Numbered from the stretch's first letter, positions 46,563 through 55,716 are shown. The stretch is DNA of 64,000 nucleotides from CAITWD01 sp963727285 (GCA_963727285.1 CAVSFF010000003.1:1-64000); one strand, 5' to 3'. Numbers and translations: made by a program. Notes: generated by a model not told the origin, from the letters alone.

Positions 46563-47657
46563 TCAGCGGGTCGCGGGCGCCGACGCCGCGACGCGGCGGC
46601 GCATCACGGCCAGGGCATCGCTCAGCGAGCCCCTCCCGAAGCGGCGCACCTCCGCGTTGGCGATGGACGTGATCGGACCGTCGACAGGATCGTCGCCGTC
46701 GGCGGCGTTGGCGATGAAGCGGATCGGGACGTCGTGGAGAACGGCAAGCACCGACACCCCATCCAGATCCAGCAGTTGTTCGGTCCCGAGGACATACCGG
46801 GCCAGGGCGTCGACGCGACTCTCGCCACCGGGAGGTCGGGCCGACGGGGTCCGGGTCTGACGCCAGATGCGGTAGTCGCGGACCGGCTGTCCTTCGAACA
46901 CGCCCAGATGCACGTCGCCGAACTCCGGAATCACGACGACCGGGATCCGACGGCCCGCGAGCAGGATCCCAAGGGACTCTTCGGTCCGCGGGAAGCCGGT
47001 GTGGACGGCAACATCGAACACGTCCCGTGACAGTAGGGCGGCGCAGGCGGCGCATTGCTCCCGCCCGACGTCGGTCAGGTGGACGGGGGCCGACGGATCG
47101 CCGTTGAGGCGCTGTGTGGCGTTGTAGGTCGTCTGCCCGTGACGCACGAGCGTAAAGGCGGATGGCGGCACTGGAAGCTCCCGGACAGCGGTGCGCCCCT
47201 CATTATGGATGCCCGCCAACGCGCTGTGCGCGCAGGTCAGAAGCCGAGGGATCTCGCCGCCGCCGCCTGCGAGTCGCGCGTTGGCCGCGCGAATGGCGTC
47301 ACGGATCCGTCCCGCAGCGGCCCGCGCCTCGTCCGGTCCACGTTGGACGAGCGCGCGTTCGAGGTCCCCCAGCGGCTCCCTGGCGGCCGGTGAGGCATCG
47401 GCGAGTGCAGCGCGGGCGAGCGCATCCTCGATCAGCATGGGGACGCCCATCATTCCGGGTGTCGGTGCGTCGGGTCCGGAGGAGTCGCGCAGGGATCGCA
47501 CGACCGCAGCGACGCCGAGGTGGGCAAGCGTGGCGTCGTCCGGGGCCAGCCGAACGAACAGGGAAAAGCCGGCGATCGCCGCGGCGACCTCGTCATCGTC
47601 ACCGGCAGCACTCCACGCCTCGGCGTCGTCCGGCTGGTCAGGGTTGATCTCGGTCAC
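46563..47657 (-). CDS. Histidine phosphatase-family protein with helical N-terminal domain
   Basis: This 364-residue protein begins at the GTG overlapping the tyrosine-phosphatase stop (GTGA at 47657-47654). Residues 1-160 are helical, containing MGVPMLIEDALARAALAD and AAGRIRDAIRAANARL, with no family I recognise. Residues 165-355 are a branch 1 histidine phosphatase: LVRHGQTTYNATQRLNGD with the catalytic RHG His, HLTDVGREQCAACAALL, VHTGFPRTEESLGIL, EFGDVHLGVFEGQPVRD with the acid, and VLAVLHDVPIRFIANA with the second His. It may act on sugar phosphates or other phosphomonoesters. It forms an operon with the tyrosine phosphatase gene. Confidence 0.85.
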   Translation of the reverse strand: MTEINPDQPDDAEAWSAAGDDDEVAAAIAGFSLFVRLAPDDATLAHLGVAAVVRSLRDSSGPDAPTPGMMGVPMLIEDALARAALADASPAAREPLGDLERALVQRGPDEARAAAGRIRDAIRAANARLAGGGGEIPRLLTCAHSALAGIHNEGRTAVRELPVPPSAFTLVRHGQTTYNATQRLNGDPSAPVHLTDVGREQCAACAALLSRDVFDVAVHTGFPRTEESLGILLAGRRIPVVVIPEFGDVHLGVFEGQPVRDYRIWRQTRTPSARPPGGESRVDALARYVLGTEQLLDLDGVSVLAVLHDVPIRFIANAADGDDPVDGPITSIANAEVRRFGRGSLSDALAVMRRRVAASAPATR

Positions 47658-48187
47658 CCTGGCGCCCCCGCGACCCGTCGCGGTGGTGGCGTGGCGCCGT
47701 GCAGCTGCGTGATCAGGCCGGTGATCGCGGCATCCAACATCCGGAATACCTCCCGGAACGCCTCGGGTCCGCCTCCGTAGGGATCGGGCACCTCGGCCTC
47801 CGGCGGCGCGTCCGGATCGAAGGCACGCACCAGGACGATCTTGCGCGCCGCCTCGGGCGTCTCGGCGAGCGCGAGCAGGCTGGTGCGGTTGGCGCGATCC
47901 ATCGCCAGAACCAGGTCGAGACGGTCGAGGTCCTCCGGGTCGAACTTCCGGGCCACGTGGTCGGACGCGATGCCGTGGCGCGCCAGCTCCGTTCGTGTGC
48001 CGGGGTGCGCGGGACCGCCCACGTGCCAGCCACTGGTGCCGGCGCTCTCGACGACGACGCGAAGACCTGCGGCCGTGACGTGATCGGCGAGGATCGCGGC
48101 AGCCATCGGCGAACGGCAGATGTTTCCGAGGCAGACGCAGCTGATCCGGATGGGCGGTCGCCGGGGCGGTGCGGGCGGGTCGGTCAT
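47654..48187 (-). CDS. Low-molecular-weight protein tyrosine phosphatase
   Basis: This 177-residue enzyme has the phosphate loop CLGNICRSPMAA near the N-terminus (CX5R with the catalytic Cys and Arg, VCLGNICRS) and the general acid in PDPYGGGPEAFREVF. ESAGTSGWHVGGPAHPGT is the other family signature. LMW phosphatases remove phosphate from tyrosines, often counteracting the kinases that control polysaccharide export. The ATG at 48187 lies 7 bases after a TACGCT box, so the mRNA is probably leaderless. It is divergent from the LOG-family gene and overlaps the histidine phosphatase gene downstream. There is a proline/arginine-rich tail of about 20 residues. Confidence 0.92.
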   Translation of the reverse strand: MTDPPAPPRRPPIRISCVCLGNICRSPMAAAILADHVTAAGLRVVVESAGTSGWHVGGPAHPGTRTELARHGIASDHVARKFDPEDLDRLDLVLAMDRANRTSLLALAETPEAARKIVLVRAFDPDAPPEAEVPDPYGGGPEAFREVFRMLDAAITGLITQLHGATPPPRRVAGAPG

Positions 48188-48194
48188 CGCGGTG

Positions 48195-48253
48195 AGCGTA
48201 TCGCGGGCGTCCGCGCGCGGCGTGGACGTCGGAGCGATGCCACCAACTAGTGT
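48195..48253. promoter_or_regulatory. Divergent promoter pair between phosphatase and LOG genes
   Basis: On the minus strand TACGCT (48200-48195) ends 7 bases before the ATG at 48187. On the plus strand TAGTGT (48248-48253) ends 7 bases before the ATG at 48261. Both are spaced for leaderless transcription. Confidence 0.35.
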
Positions 48254-48260
48254 TCGGGAC

Positions 48261-48842
48261 ATGCCGGAGCTCCAACGCATTGCCGTGTACTGCGGTGCCC
48301 GCAACGGAAACCGTGACGTGTATCTGGCGGCGGCGCGTGGGATGGGGCAGGCGTTGGCCTCGCGCGGCGTCGGTCTGGTGTACGGCGGTGGTGCGGTCGG
48401 ACTGATGGGCGCGCTCGCCGATGGCGCGCTGGCCGCGGGCGGGGAGGTCGTCGGCGTGATCCCCGCCTTCATGGACGGCAGGGAGTCGATACATGGTGGG
48501 CTGTCGGAACTTCGCATCAGCCGATCGATGCACGACCGCAAAGCGACGATGCTCGACTTGGCCGACGCCGTCATCGCGCTACCCGGCGGGCTGGGAACCC
48601 TCGACGAATTCGTCGAGGCCCTCACCTGGGCGCAACTCGGGCTGCACCGTATCCCATGCGGACTGTTGGACGTCGGCGAATTCTGGGAGCCCTTGGTCGC
48701 GCTCATCGACCACGCCATCGGACACGGGTTCGTCGACGCCGCGATGGCCGACGGCATCGTGCGGAGCCATGATCCACTGCATTTGATCGACGCGCTTGCA
48801 GGCTCCCGGATTCCCGGTCTGCGCGCCACCGAGTCCGACTAG
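48261..48842 (+). CDS. LOG family protein (TIGR00730-type)
   Basis: The 193-residue protein shows IAVYCGARNGNRDVYLAAAR, LVYGGGAVGLMGALADGAL, VVGVIPAFMDGRESIHGGLS, and the family core LPGGLGTLDEFVEALTWAQL (PGGxGTxxE), the active site that removes ribose 5-phosphate from cytokinin or AMP nucleotides. RKATMLDLADAVIAL is the preceding signature. Members are LONELY GUY-like phosphoribohydrolases, often labelled lysine decarboxylase by mistake. The start at 48261 is fixed by a TAGTGT box 7 bases before it. It is divergent from the tyrosine phosphatase gene. Confidence 0.92.
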   Translation: MPELQRIAVYCGARNGNRDVYLAAARGMGQALASRGVGLVYGGGAVGLMGALADGALAAGGEVVGVIPAFMDGRESIHGGLSELRISRSMHDRKATMLDLADAVIALPGGLGTLDEFVEALTWAQLGLHRIPCGLLDVGEFWEPLVALIDHAIGHGFVDAAMADGIVRSHDPLHLIDALAGSRIPGLRATESD

Positions 48843-49011
48843 GAGCCCGGTCAGCGGCGGATTGCTCCGGGCGCGCGCCTCAAGTCGGATGGAATTGACG
48901 CCGAAAATCTCACTACGCCGGTCCTGACGCCGGCGGGAGGCCATCGGCACAACGGCCATCCCGGCGTCGAGGGTTTCCGCATCCGGACCGCGACCCGACC
49001 GAGGGCAACGC

Positions 49012-50634
49012 ATGCCGATTCCGAACGCCCGGCGCCGACATCGGTGCCGCATCGCCCGCCTGGGGATGTTGTGCTGCATCGCGGTGTTGGGCATCGGGGC
49101 GGCGGCGACGGCTGCCACCGCGTCGGGGACGGTGACCTTTACCTTCTACGGCCGCGGCGACGGACACGGCGTCGGCATGTCCCAGTACGGGGCACAGGGC
49201 GCAGCGCGCGCCGGGTGGAGCGCTGCCAGGATTCTTGCGTGGTTCTACCGCGGAGCCCAGCTCGGTCATGCCGCCACGCGGACGATCCGAGTCCAGCTCG
49301 CCGCCGGTGCGGCCTCCGTGCGGATCGGGGTAACCGGCGGCGGGGTGCTGACCGACGCCGGTTCCGGTGCGCATCGCGTGCTCCGGGGCGGCGTGGCCTA
49401 CGTGGTCAGGCCAAGCGGCCGGGGACTGGGATTCGCCACGCCGACGGGCACGGTCCGCGGCGGTGCGGGCGTCGGCCTCCGTGTGACGCCCGCGGCGGGG
49501 GGTGTCGTGACGTGGAACGGGCGCCCGTACCGGGGCGCATTGCTGCTGACGCCCTCGGCGGGCGCAGTGCGGGTCGTCGACGTGGTGCCCCTCGAGCAGT
49601 ATCTGCGCGGCGTCGTCCCGTCCGAAATGCCGTCGACCTGGCGCGCGGCGGCACTCGAGGCGCAAGCGATCGCTGCCCGGAGCTACGCCCTGCGGTCGAT
49701 CCGACCCGCCGCCCCGTTTGATGTGTACGCGGATACGCGCAGCCAGGCATACGGGGGGGTCGGCGCCGAGGCTGCGTCAACGAATGCGGCGGTGGCGCGC
49801 ACGGCAGGCATCGTCGTCACCTATCGCGGCGCGATCGTGCCGGCATTCTTCTTCGCCAGCGACGGCGGATCTACCGAGAGCGTCCAGAACGTCTGGGGCG
49901 GGGGTGCCGTCCCGTATCTGACGGGCGTCCCCGACCCGTTTGACAGTGGCTCGCCCTGGCACACCTGGACGCGACCTCCGCGCGTGACGGGTACCGAACT
50001 CGGCCGCCTGCTCGGAACCGGTGGCACCGTCGCCCGCGTCGTGGTCCTGACGCGCGGCGTCTCGCCGCGCGTGCGATCGGCACGGGTCGACTTGACCTCG
50101 GGTCGCAGTATCCGGATCTCGGGCGCGACGATTGCCGCCGACCTCGGGCTGCCGAGCACGTGGTTTTGGGTGGGCCAGAGCAATCTTCCGCGTCCGTCGG
50201 AGCCCGCTCCCGGTGGCGGTGGCACGGCCGCGCCGACCCCGCCTCGTGCGGCCGCCGTCCGCGGGGCCTACATGTTGGTCACGCGCACGACCGGCAGCCT
50301 GGCGGCCGCACGAGCGGCGTTCGCCCGGCTCGGACCGATCGCCCCCGGCCGTCAGCTGCTCGTGCGGCGCAGCGGACCGGTGCGCCGATATCTGGTGGTG
50401 GCCGTCCGGACCGACTCGGCCGCACAGGCCGCCGGCGCACGGCGTGCCCTTCGGGCATGGGGCATCGCCGCCAGCATCGTCCGGGCACGACCGGGCGACC
50501 CGCACGCCCGTGCGGCGAACCTCGAGCGCGTGCGCGCCGTGACGCACGCCGTCGGTGGCGCAACCCACCAGCCTGGCGGTCTCGTGCCCGCGACGCCCGC
50601 GACCAGTGCGCCGGGCGCACCGCCCGCGCCGTAG
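49012..50634 (+). CDS. spoIID: Secreted SpoIID-like protein with SPOR-like C-terminal domain
   Basis: A signal peptide (RIARLGMLCCIAVLGIGAAATAA) precedes FYGRGDGHGVGMSQYGAQGA, the GMSQ region of SpoIID/LytB proteins. The domain goes on with LEQYLRGVVPSEMPSTWRAA (catalytic Glu in SEMP), ALEAQAIAARSYALRSI, YGGVGAEAASTNAAV and FFASDGGSTESVQNVWGG, ending LPSTWFWVGQ. SpoIID is a lytic transglycosylase that cuts glycan strands lacking peptide stems. Residues 405-500 form a SPOR-like repeat (YMLVTRTTGSLAAARAAFAR) that could bind denuded glycan. The protein has 540 residues with a proline-rich linker. No other sporulation gene is in the window, so I do not take it as evidence for spores. Confidence 0.88.
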   Translation: MPIPNARRRHRCRIARLGMLCCIAVLGIGAAATAATASGTVTFTFYGRGDGHGVGMSQYGAQGAARAGWSAARILAWFYRGAQLGHAATRTIRVQLAAGAASVRIGVTGGGVLTDAGSGAHRVLRGGVAYVVRPSGRGLGFATPTGTVRGGAGVGLRVTPAAGGVVTWNGRPYRGALLLTPSAGAVRVVDVVPLEQYLRGVVPSEMPSTWRAAALEAQAIAARSYALRSIRPAAPFDVYADTRSQAYGGVGAEAASTNAAVARTAGIVVTYRGAIVPAFFFASDGGSTESVQNVWGGGAVPYLTGVPDPFDSGSPWHTWTRPPRVTGTELGRLLGTGGTVARVVVLTRGVSPRVRSARVDLTSGRSIRISGATIAADLGLPSTWFWVGQSNLPRPSEPAPGGGGTAAPTPPRAAAVRGAYMLVTRTTGSLAAARAAFARLGPIAPGRQLLVRRSGPVRRYLVVAVRTDSAAQAAGARRALRAWGIAASIVRARPGDPHARAANLERVRAVTHAVGGATHQPGGLVPATPATSAPGAPPAP

Positions 50635-50651
50635 CGCGACGGGGGCGCGGA

Positions 50652-51086
50652 TCAGGGTCGGCGCAGCTGGTCCACCGGGATATCGTCCGGGAGCGGCAAC
50701 TCCTGGGGCGTGACCCCGGTCGCGTCATCCCACCCGGCGAAGGCGACGCCGTCGCGACCTTCATGCGGGTGGGCTCCGCCGAGCGCGATCAGCACGGCCC
50801 GCTCGGGTCCGTAGTTCGCCAATTGGCGGCGCACCGCCGGGGCGACCCGCGCGACGCGGCCAGGGCCGAGATCGGTCGGAACGCCGTCGACCAGGAGCGT
50901 GAGCGTCCCCTCGAGCACGAGGTAGACCTCTTCCTGGTGGAGGTGGGCATGGATGCGACCACGCTCGCCGGGCTGGAGCACGACCTGATTGAGACCAAAG
51001 GTGGTGACGCCCAGTTCGCGTCGCAGCGGAACGAAGCGTTCGGGACCGTCGGGGCGCAGTTCGGTGTAGCTGACTCCTGTTTCCAT
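50652..51086 (-). CDS. Small cupin-domain protein
   Basis: The 144-residue protein has a single cupin fold: VVLQPGERGRIHAHLHQEEV is the first cupin motif with HxHx4E metal ligands, and VRRQLANYGPERAVLIALGG is the second region, in which the expected His is replaced. YLVLEGTLTLLVDG joins them. Small cupins bind metals or ligands and act as isomerases, oxygenases or sensors; this one gives no hint which. The ATG at 51086 follows TATCGT by 6 bases, the leaderless pattern. It converges with the SpoIID gene. Confidence 0.82.
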   Translation of the reverse strand: METGVSYTELRPDGPERFVPLRRELGVTTFGLNQVVLQPGERGRIHAHLHQEEVYLVLEGTLTLLVDGVPTDLGPGRVARVAPAVRRQLANYGPERAVLIALGGAHPHEGRDGVAFAGWDDATGVTPQELPLPDDIPVDQLRRP

Positions 51087-51142
51087 GCAGCCACGATACC
51101 GGCTCGCCCGGCAATCCGTGTCCGCGCGGCGGGGCGGGGGAT

Positions 51143-51171
51143 TTGACACCCGATGGTGCCGTCCGTAGCTT
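51143..51171 (+). promoter_or_regulatory. Promoter of the methionine genes
   Basis: A perfect TTGACA (51143-51148) and TAGCTT (51166-51171) are 17 bases apart, about 200 bases before metY. The resulting leader of roughly 190 bases is unusual in this window. Confidence 0.5.
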
Positions 51172-51366
51172 TCCCAAGAAAGGCAGTAAGGATTTGGCAT
51201 TATTGCGGCACGTCACAACGACGGGCCCTCACGCGAACACTAGGATCACATGACACCGCAGCCCACCGAGTCCGCAGAAGACCCCGCGTCATCGCGGTGG
51301 TGGCGCCGGTGGTTCCGTCGCACCGGCGCGCCGCACGTCCCGGCCGCCCCAACTACGAGGAATGAA

Positions 51367-52653
51367 TTGAGCGCTCAGCACCCAGAAACGATCGCCCTGC
51401 ACGGGGGCCAGGCTCCGGATCCCGCGACCAACGCGCGCGCCGTGCCGATCTACCAGACCACCTCGTACGTGTTCAACGACACCGACCACGCCGCCGACCT
51501 GTTTGCGCTGCGGACGCCGGGCAACATCTACACCCGGATCATGAACCCGACGTGGGACGTGCTGGAGCAGCGGGTCACGCAGCTCGAGGGCGGCATCGCG
51601 GCGAACGTGACGGCATCCGGACAGGCGGCCGTGAGTTACTCGGTCCTGAACGTGGCGGGGACCGGCGACAACATCATTGCGGTGTCGACGCTCTACGGCG
51701 GCACGTACGCCCTGTTCGCCCACACGCTTCCGCAGTTCGGCATCGAGGTCCGCTTCGCCAGTCCCGACGATCCGACCGCGGTCGAGCGACTGACCGACGC
51801 CAACACCCGCGCGGTGTTCGCCGAAACGGTCGGGAACCCGCGCGTCAACGTGATCGATCTCGACGCCTGGTCGGCAGCCGCACATGAGCAGGGTCTCCCG
51901 CTCATCGTGGACAACACCATCCCCACACCGATCCTGGCCAAGGTGTTCGACCACGGCGTCGACATCTCCGTCCACTCGCTGACCAAGTTCATCGGCGGCC
52001 ACGGCACCTCGATCGGCGGCATCATCGTCGACTCGGGCAAGTTCGACTGGACCGCGCACGCGGATCGGTTCCCCGGCCTGACCAAGCCCGATCCGTCGTA
52101 CCACGGCGTGGTGTGGTCGGACGCCCTTGGGCCGGCGGCGTACATCGGGCGTGTCCGGACGGTGCTGCTGCGCAACATCGGCGCGGCGCTGTCGCCGTTC
52201 AACGCGTTCCTGATCCTGCAGGGCATCGAGACGCTGCCGCTGCGCATCGAGCGCCATTCGAGCAACGCACTCGCCGTGGCCGAGCACCTGTCCAACCACC
52301 CGAAGGTGAACTGGGTGTCGTATCCCGGCCTGGAGAGCGCACCGGACCACGAGATCGCCAAGCGGATTCTGAGCGGTGGCTACGGAGCCATCCTCACCTT
52401 CGGCATTCAAGGCGGCGCCGACGCCGGCCGGAAGTTCATCGACAGCCTCACGCTGATCTCGCATCTGGCGAACATCGGCGACGCGAAGTCGCTCGCGATC
52501 CACCCCGCGACGACGACGCACTCCCAGCTGGACGAGCGCGAGCTGGAAGAGTCGGGAGTGACTCCCGACATGGTGCGCCTGTCGGTCGGCATCGAGCACA
52601 TCGATGACATCATCGGCGACATCGACCAGGCACTGGCGGCCGCGACCGCATAA
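51367..52653 (+). CDS. metY: O-acetylhomoserine sulfhydrylase MetY
   Basis: This PLP enzyme makes homocysteine from O-acetylhomoserine and sulfide. The 428-residue protein has the family start PETIALHGGQAPDPATNARA, AVPIYQTTSYVFNDTDHAA, PTWDVLEQRVTQLEGG, the strand LIVDNTIPTPIL with the Asp that holds the PLP nitrogen, and SVHSLTKFIGGHG with the PLP lysine. LGPAAYIGRVRTVLLRNIG is a feature of MetY as opposed to cystathionine synthases. I use the TTG at 51367, which has GAGGA 5 bases upstream; the frame is open back to an ATG at 51250, giving 39 more residues unlike homologues. metX follows about 105 bases later. Confidence 0.93.
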   Translation: MSAQHPETIALHGGQAPDPATNARAVPIYQTTSYVFNDTDHAADLFALRTPGNIYTRIMNPTWDVLEQRVTQLEGGIAANVTASGQAAVSYSVLNVAGTGDNIIAVSTLYGGTYALFAHTLPQFGIEVRFASPDDPTAVERLTDANTRAVFAETVGNPRVNVIDLDAWSAAAHEQGLPLIVDNTIPTPILAKVFDHGVDISVHSLTKFIGGHGTSIGGIIVDSGKFDWTAHADRFPGLTKPDPSYHGVVWSDALGPAAYIGRVRTVLLRNIGAALSPFNAFLILQGIETLPLRIERHSSNALAVAEHLSNHPKVNWVSYPGLESAPDHEIAKRILSGGYGAILTFGIQGGADAGRKFIDSLTLISHLANIGDAKSLAIHPATTTHSQLDERELEESGVTPDMVRLSVGIEHIDDIIGDIDQALAAATA

Positions 52654-52758
52654 CCCAAGAAGGAGCGCTGCTCCGGATCATGGCCTTCCCCCGGCCGCGG
52701 CTTGCGTCACCGACGTGGACCGCGGCCGGCCGGGTTTGCGGGCAAGATGGAGGCCAGG

Positions 52759-53940
52759 ATGACTGATGTCGTGCACAACGTTTCCGGCACATCGGCCGGC
52801 CTTGTGGCAACCCGGCGCGTCGAGCTGTTCGACGTGCTGCATCCGCTCGTGCTCGAGAGCGGCGTCGAGCTCGGGCCGATCGAGGTTGCGTACGAGACCT
52901 ACGGTGACCTCAACGCGGAACGATCGAACGCCATCGTCATCTGTCATGCACTGACGGGTGACGCCCACGCCGCCGGTCATCACGGGGATCCGACCCGCCC
53001 CGGATGGTGGGACAACTTCATCGGCCCGGGCAAACCCGTCGACACCGACCGGTTCTTTGTGATCTGCGCGAACCTGCTCGGCGGGTGCATGGGGACGACC
53101 GGTCCGTCGTCGATCAACCCCGGCACCGGTGAGCCGTACGGCCTGCGGTTCCCGCTGTTCACCGTCGGGGACATGGTGAGCGTGCACCGGGCGCTGGTCG
53201 CGCACCTGGGCATCGAGCGCCTGCATGCGACGATCGGCGGGTCGCTCGGCGGAATGCAGGTCTTGCATTGGGCAATGGAATACCCGGACGAGGTCGGGGC
53301 CGCGGTGATGATCTGCGCCACAAGCCGTCTGTCGGCGCAGAACATCGCGTTCTCGGCGGTCGCCCGGGAGGCGATCATGCGGGACCCCAATTTTCATGGC
53401 GGCGACTATCAGCGCAGCGGCGAACGCCCGGACGCCGGTCTCGCCGTCGCGCGGATGATGGCCCACATCACCTATCTGTCCGAAGAGGGGATGCGGGAGA
53501 AGTTCGGGCGTCGCCTCCAAAACGGCACGACCCCGCGATTCGGATTCGACGTCGACTTCCAGGTCGAGAGCTACCTGCACCACCAGGGAGAGGTGTTTCT
53601 CCGCCGTTTCGACGCCAACAGCTACCTCTATCTGACACGGGCGATGGACTACTTCGACCCGTTCGGAGACATGCTTCAGGCGGCACCGAAGCTTGAGGGC
53701 ATGCGCGTTCCCTTTCTCGTCGTCAGCTTCGATTCCGATTGGCGCTTCGATACGGCCCACTCCCGCGAGGTCGTGCAGGTGCTTGCGGCACATCGGGTCC
53801 CGGTCACCTTCCGCGAGATCGCCTCGACGCACGGCCATGACTCGTTTCTGCTGGTCATTCCCGAATATCACCGGACGGTGGCGAACTTCCTCGATCGGTC
53901 ACCGGAGCGGCGTGCGCATCGAGGTCCGTATGCGGCTTGA
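52759..53940 (+). CDS. metX: Homoserine O-acetyltransferase MetX
   Basis: MetX acetylates homoserine to give the MetY substrate. The 393-residue alpha/beta hydrolase-fold protein shows VELGPIEVAYETYGDLN, VICHALTGDAHAAG, the oxyanion region LLGGCMGTTGPSSINP, the nucleophile elbow IGGSLGGMQVLHWAM with catalytic Ser, and near the end VSFDSDWRFDTAHSREV with the Asp and STHGHDSFLL with the His. The ATG at 52759 has GGAGG 5 bases before it; an ATG at 52747 is possible. It overlaps the metW start by about ten bases. Its place between metY and metW is the classic layout. Confidence 0.96.
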   Translation: MTDVVHNVSGTSAGLVATRRVELFDVLHPLVLESGVELGPIEVAYETYGDLNAERSNAIVICHALTGDAHAAGHHGDPTRPGWWDNFIGPGKPVDTDRFFVICANLLGGCMGTTGPSSINPGTGEPYGLRFPLFTVGDMVSVHRALVAHLGIERLHATIGGSLGGMQVLHWAMEYPDEVGAAVMICATSRLSAQNIAFSAVAREAIMRDPNFHGGDYQRSGERPDAGLAVARMMAHITYLSEEGMREKFGRRLQNGTTPRFGFDVDFQVESYLHHQGEVFLRRFDANSYLYLTRAMDYFDPFGDMLQAAPKLEGMRVPFLVVSFDSDWRFDTAHSREVVQVLAAHRVPVTFREIASTHGHDSFLLVIPEYHRTVANFLDRSPERRAHRGPYAA

Positions 53941-54533
53941 CCTCGGTGTCATCGCCGGCCTGATTCCGGATGGATCCCGCGTCTTGGACTCTGGGGTGCG
54001 GTGACGGCGCGCTGCTGCACGAGCTGATGACGAACCGCGGCTGCGAGGGGCAGGGGGTCGAGGTGTCCGCGGAGGCCTTCCATGCGTGCGTTGCGCGGGG
54101 AATCCCCGTGGTCACCGCCGACATCGACGAGGGCCTGCCGGACTTCACCGACGGGTCCTTCGATGTCGTGGTCCTGTCCCAGACGCTGCAGGCGACCCGT
54201 CGACCGCGTCTGGTGCTTCGGGAAATGATGCGCGTCGCGGACACCGGGATCGTGTCGTTCGTCAACTACGGGCACATCGCGCTGCGGTTGGGCCTCCTGT
54301 TGCAGGGGCGCGTGCCAACCCCGCGCCTGGCACCCGAGCCGTGGTTCGACACGCCCAATATCCACCCGTGTTCGATCCGCGACTTCGAGGCGCTCGCGGT
54401 CAGTCAGGGGCTCGTCGCGACCGACCGCGTGATCCTCGGAGCCGACGGCGGTCCGGCGCACGGACTCGCCGTGCGGAGGCCGAACCTGTTCGGCCGGGCC
54501 GCGGCGTACGTGGTCCGCACGTCGGTCACCTGA
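53930..54533 (+). CDS. metW: MetW methyltransferase-like protein, one frameshift
   Basis: The ATG at 53930 lies inside the metX end and reads MRLDLGVIAGLIPDGSRVLD, the MetW N-terminus. The next frame goes on LGCGDGALLHELM, the SAM-binding glycine loop, with one extra T at about 53,990 explaining the break. Then GVEVSAEAFHACVARGIPVV, DIDEGLPDFTDGSFDVVVLS, LRLGLLLQGRVPTPRLAPEP and PWFDTPNIHPCSIRDFEAL, all standard. About 200 residues fits. MetW partners MetX, forming a complex that activates homoserine acetylation in several proteobacteria; whether it does so here is inferred. The conserved rest makes a sequence error likely. Confidence 0.92.
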
Positions 54534-54551
54534 GTCCGGCCGTCCGCCGCA

Positions 54552-55716
54552 TCACGGCGTGACCGGACGCCTCCGGAAGTCTTGGAGCCCGATAAACCCG
54601 ACAAGGACGCCGTCGTCGACGACGAGTGCGCGTCCCCAGCGGTCCTGGGAGACGGCCTGCTCGACGACCGCGGCCGGTGCCTCGGGTGACACAACGGTGA
54701 GGTCGGCGCGCCGGACGGTCAGATCCGCTGCCGTGGCATCCTGGATCCGCTCTGCCGGCATCGCCAGCACCACTTCACGTACCAGCAGACCCTGGACCTC
54801 GCCGTCGGCGATCACCGGATAGGCGGTGCCGGGTGCCGCCGCGGTCATGGGGCCGATCAGCGCGGCGATGGGACTCGTCGGTGTGACGCTTGCAGCGAAT
54901 GGATGCATCAGCTCCCGGGCGATCGCACCATTGGCGACATGCGTCGACACCGGGGCGGGCGGGCCGGGGGGGGCCGGGCGCCGCGGCCGTGTCGCCGGCT
55001 GCCGAGGCGGTCGACACCTGGCCCTCGATGTTCGCTGCCTGCAGAATGAACACGCCGATGAATGCCAGCCAGATGCCTCCGACGGTGTCACCCAACGAGA
55101 CGGCCAGGACGATTCCCGCGGCGATCACGAGGAATGCCAGGACGCGCGACAGCTGCATGGCGATGCGGGTGGCGCGCCGAAGATTGCCCGTGATGGCCCA
55201 CACGATGCCGCGGAAGGTCCGCCCGCCGTCAAGGGGGAGGGCGGGGAGCATGTTGAAGATCCCCAGCAGGAGGTTGATCATGGCCAGCCACCAGATGACC
55301 GTGGTGGGTGCCCCCGGGACGGCATCGGTGCGGGTAATCCCGTAGAGGGCGCCCCCGAGCAGCAATGACACGGCCGGGCCCGCCAGCGCGACGCGGATCT
55401 CTGCCGGCCCGCTCGGGAAGAAGCCCTCGAATCGGGCGACACCACCGAACAGCCATAGCGTGATGCTGTGGATCTTCATCCCCTCGCGGCGCGCCTGCAG
55501 TGCGTGCCCGAACTCATGGGCCAGGATTGAGACGGCGAAGACCACGGCCGCGACGGCGGCCATTGCCAGATAGACGCCGCCGCCGAGTCCGGGATTGGTC
55601 GCGGGAAACACGACGGCGGCCAGCTGCCAGGTCAGCAGGACCAAGAGCGGGACCAGGCTCCAATTGGCACTGATCGGGATGCCGGCGATGCGACCGAGCG
55701 GAATCGAAGACTGCAT
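54552..55716 (-). CDS. Site-2 protease-like membrane peptidase with CBS domains, one frameshift
   Basis: The protein starts MQSSIPLGRIAGIPISANWS, with a first helix, and then SILAHEFGHALQARREGM, the HExxH zinc motif in helix 3. The second site is NMLPALPLDGGRTFRG, with the Asp as third ligand. Six helices fit the rhomboid-like S2P layout. The C-terminal part is in another frame and holds two CBS-like units (HVANGAIARELMHPFAASVT, GRALVVDDGVLVGFIGLQDF). The break lies near 54,970, inside a run of G, where a homopolymer error is easy. About 387 residues fit the CBS-bearing S2P group. These enzymes cut membrane-anchored regulators; the partner is unknown. Confidence 0.88.

Noticed and set aside
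48261..48842. Lysine decarboxylase
   Set aside because: The PGGxGTxxE motif is that of LOG phosphoribohydrolases; the decarboxylase label is an old misannotation of this family.
49012..50634. SpoIID as evidence of endospore formation
   Set aside because: SpoIID-like proteins occur in many non-sporulating bacteria, and no other sporulation gene is in the window.
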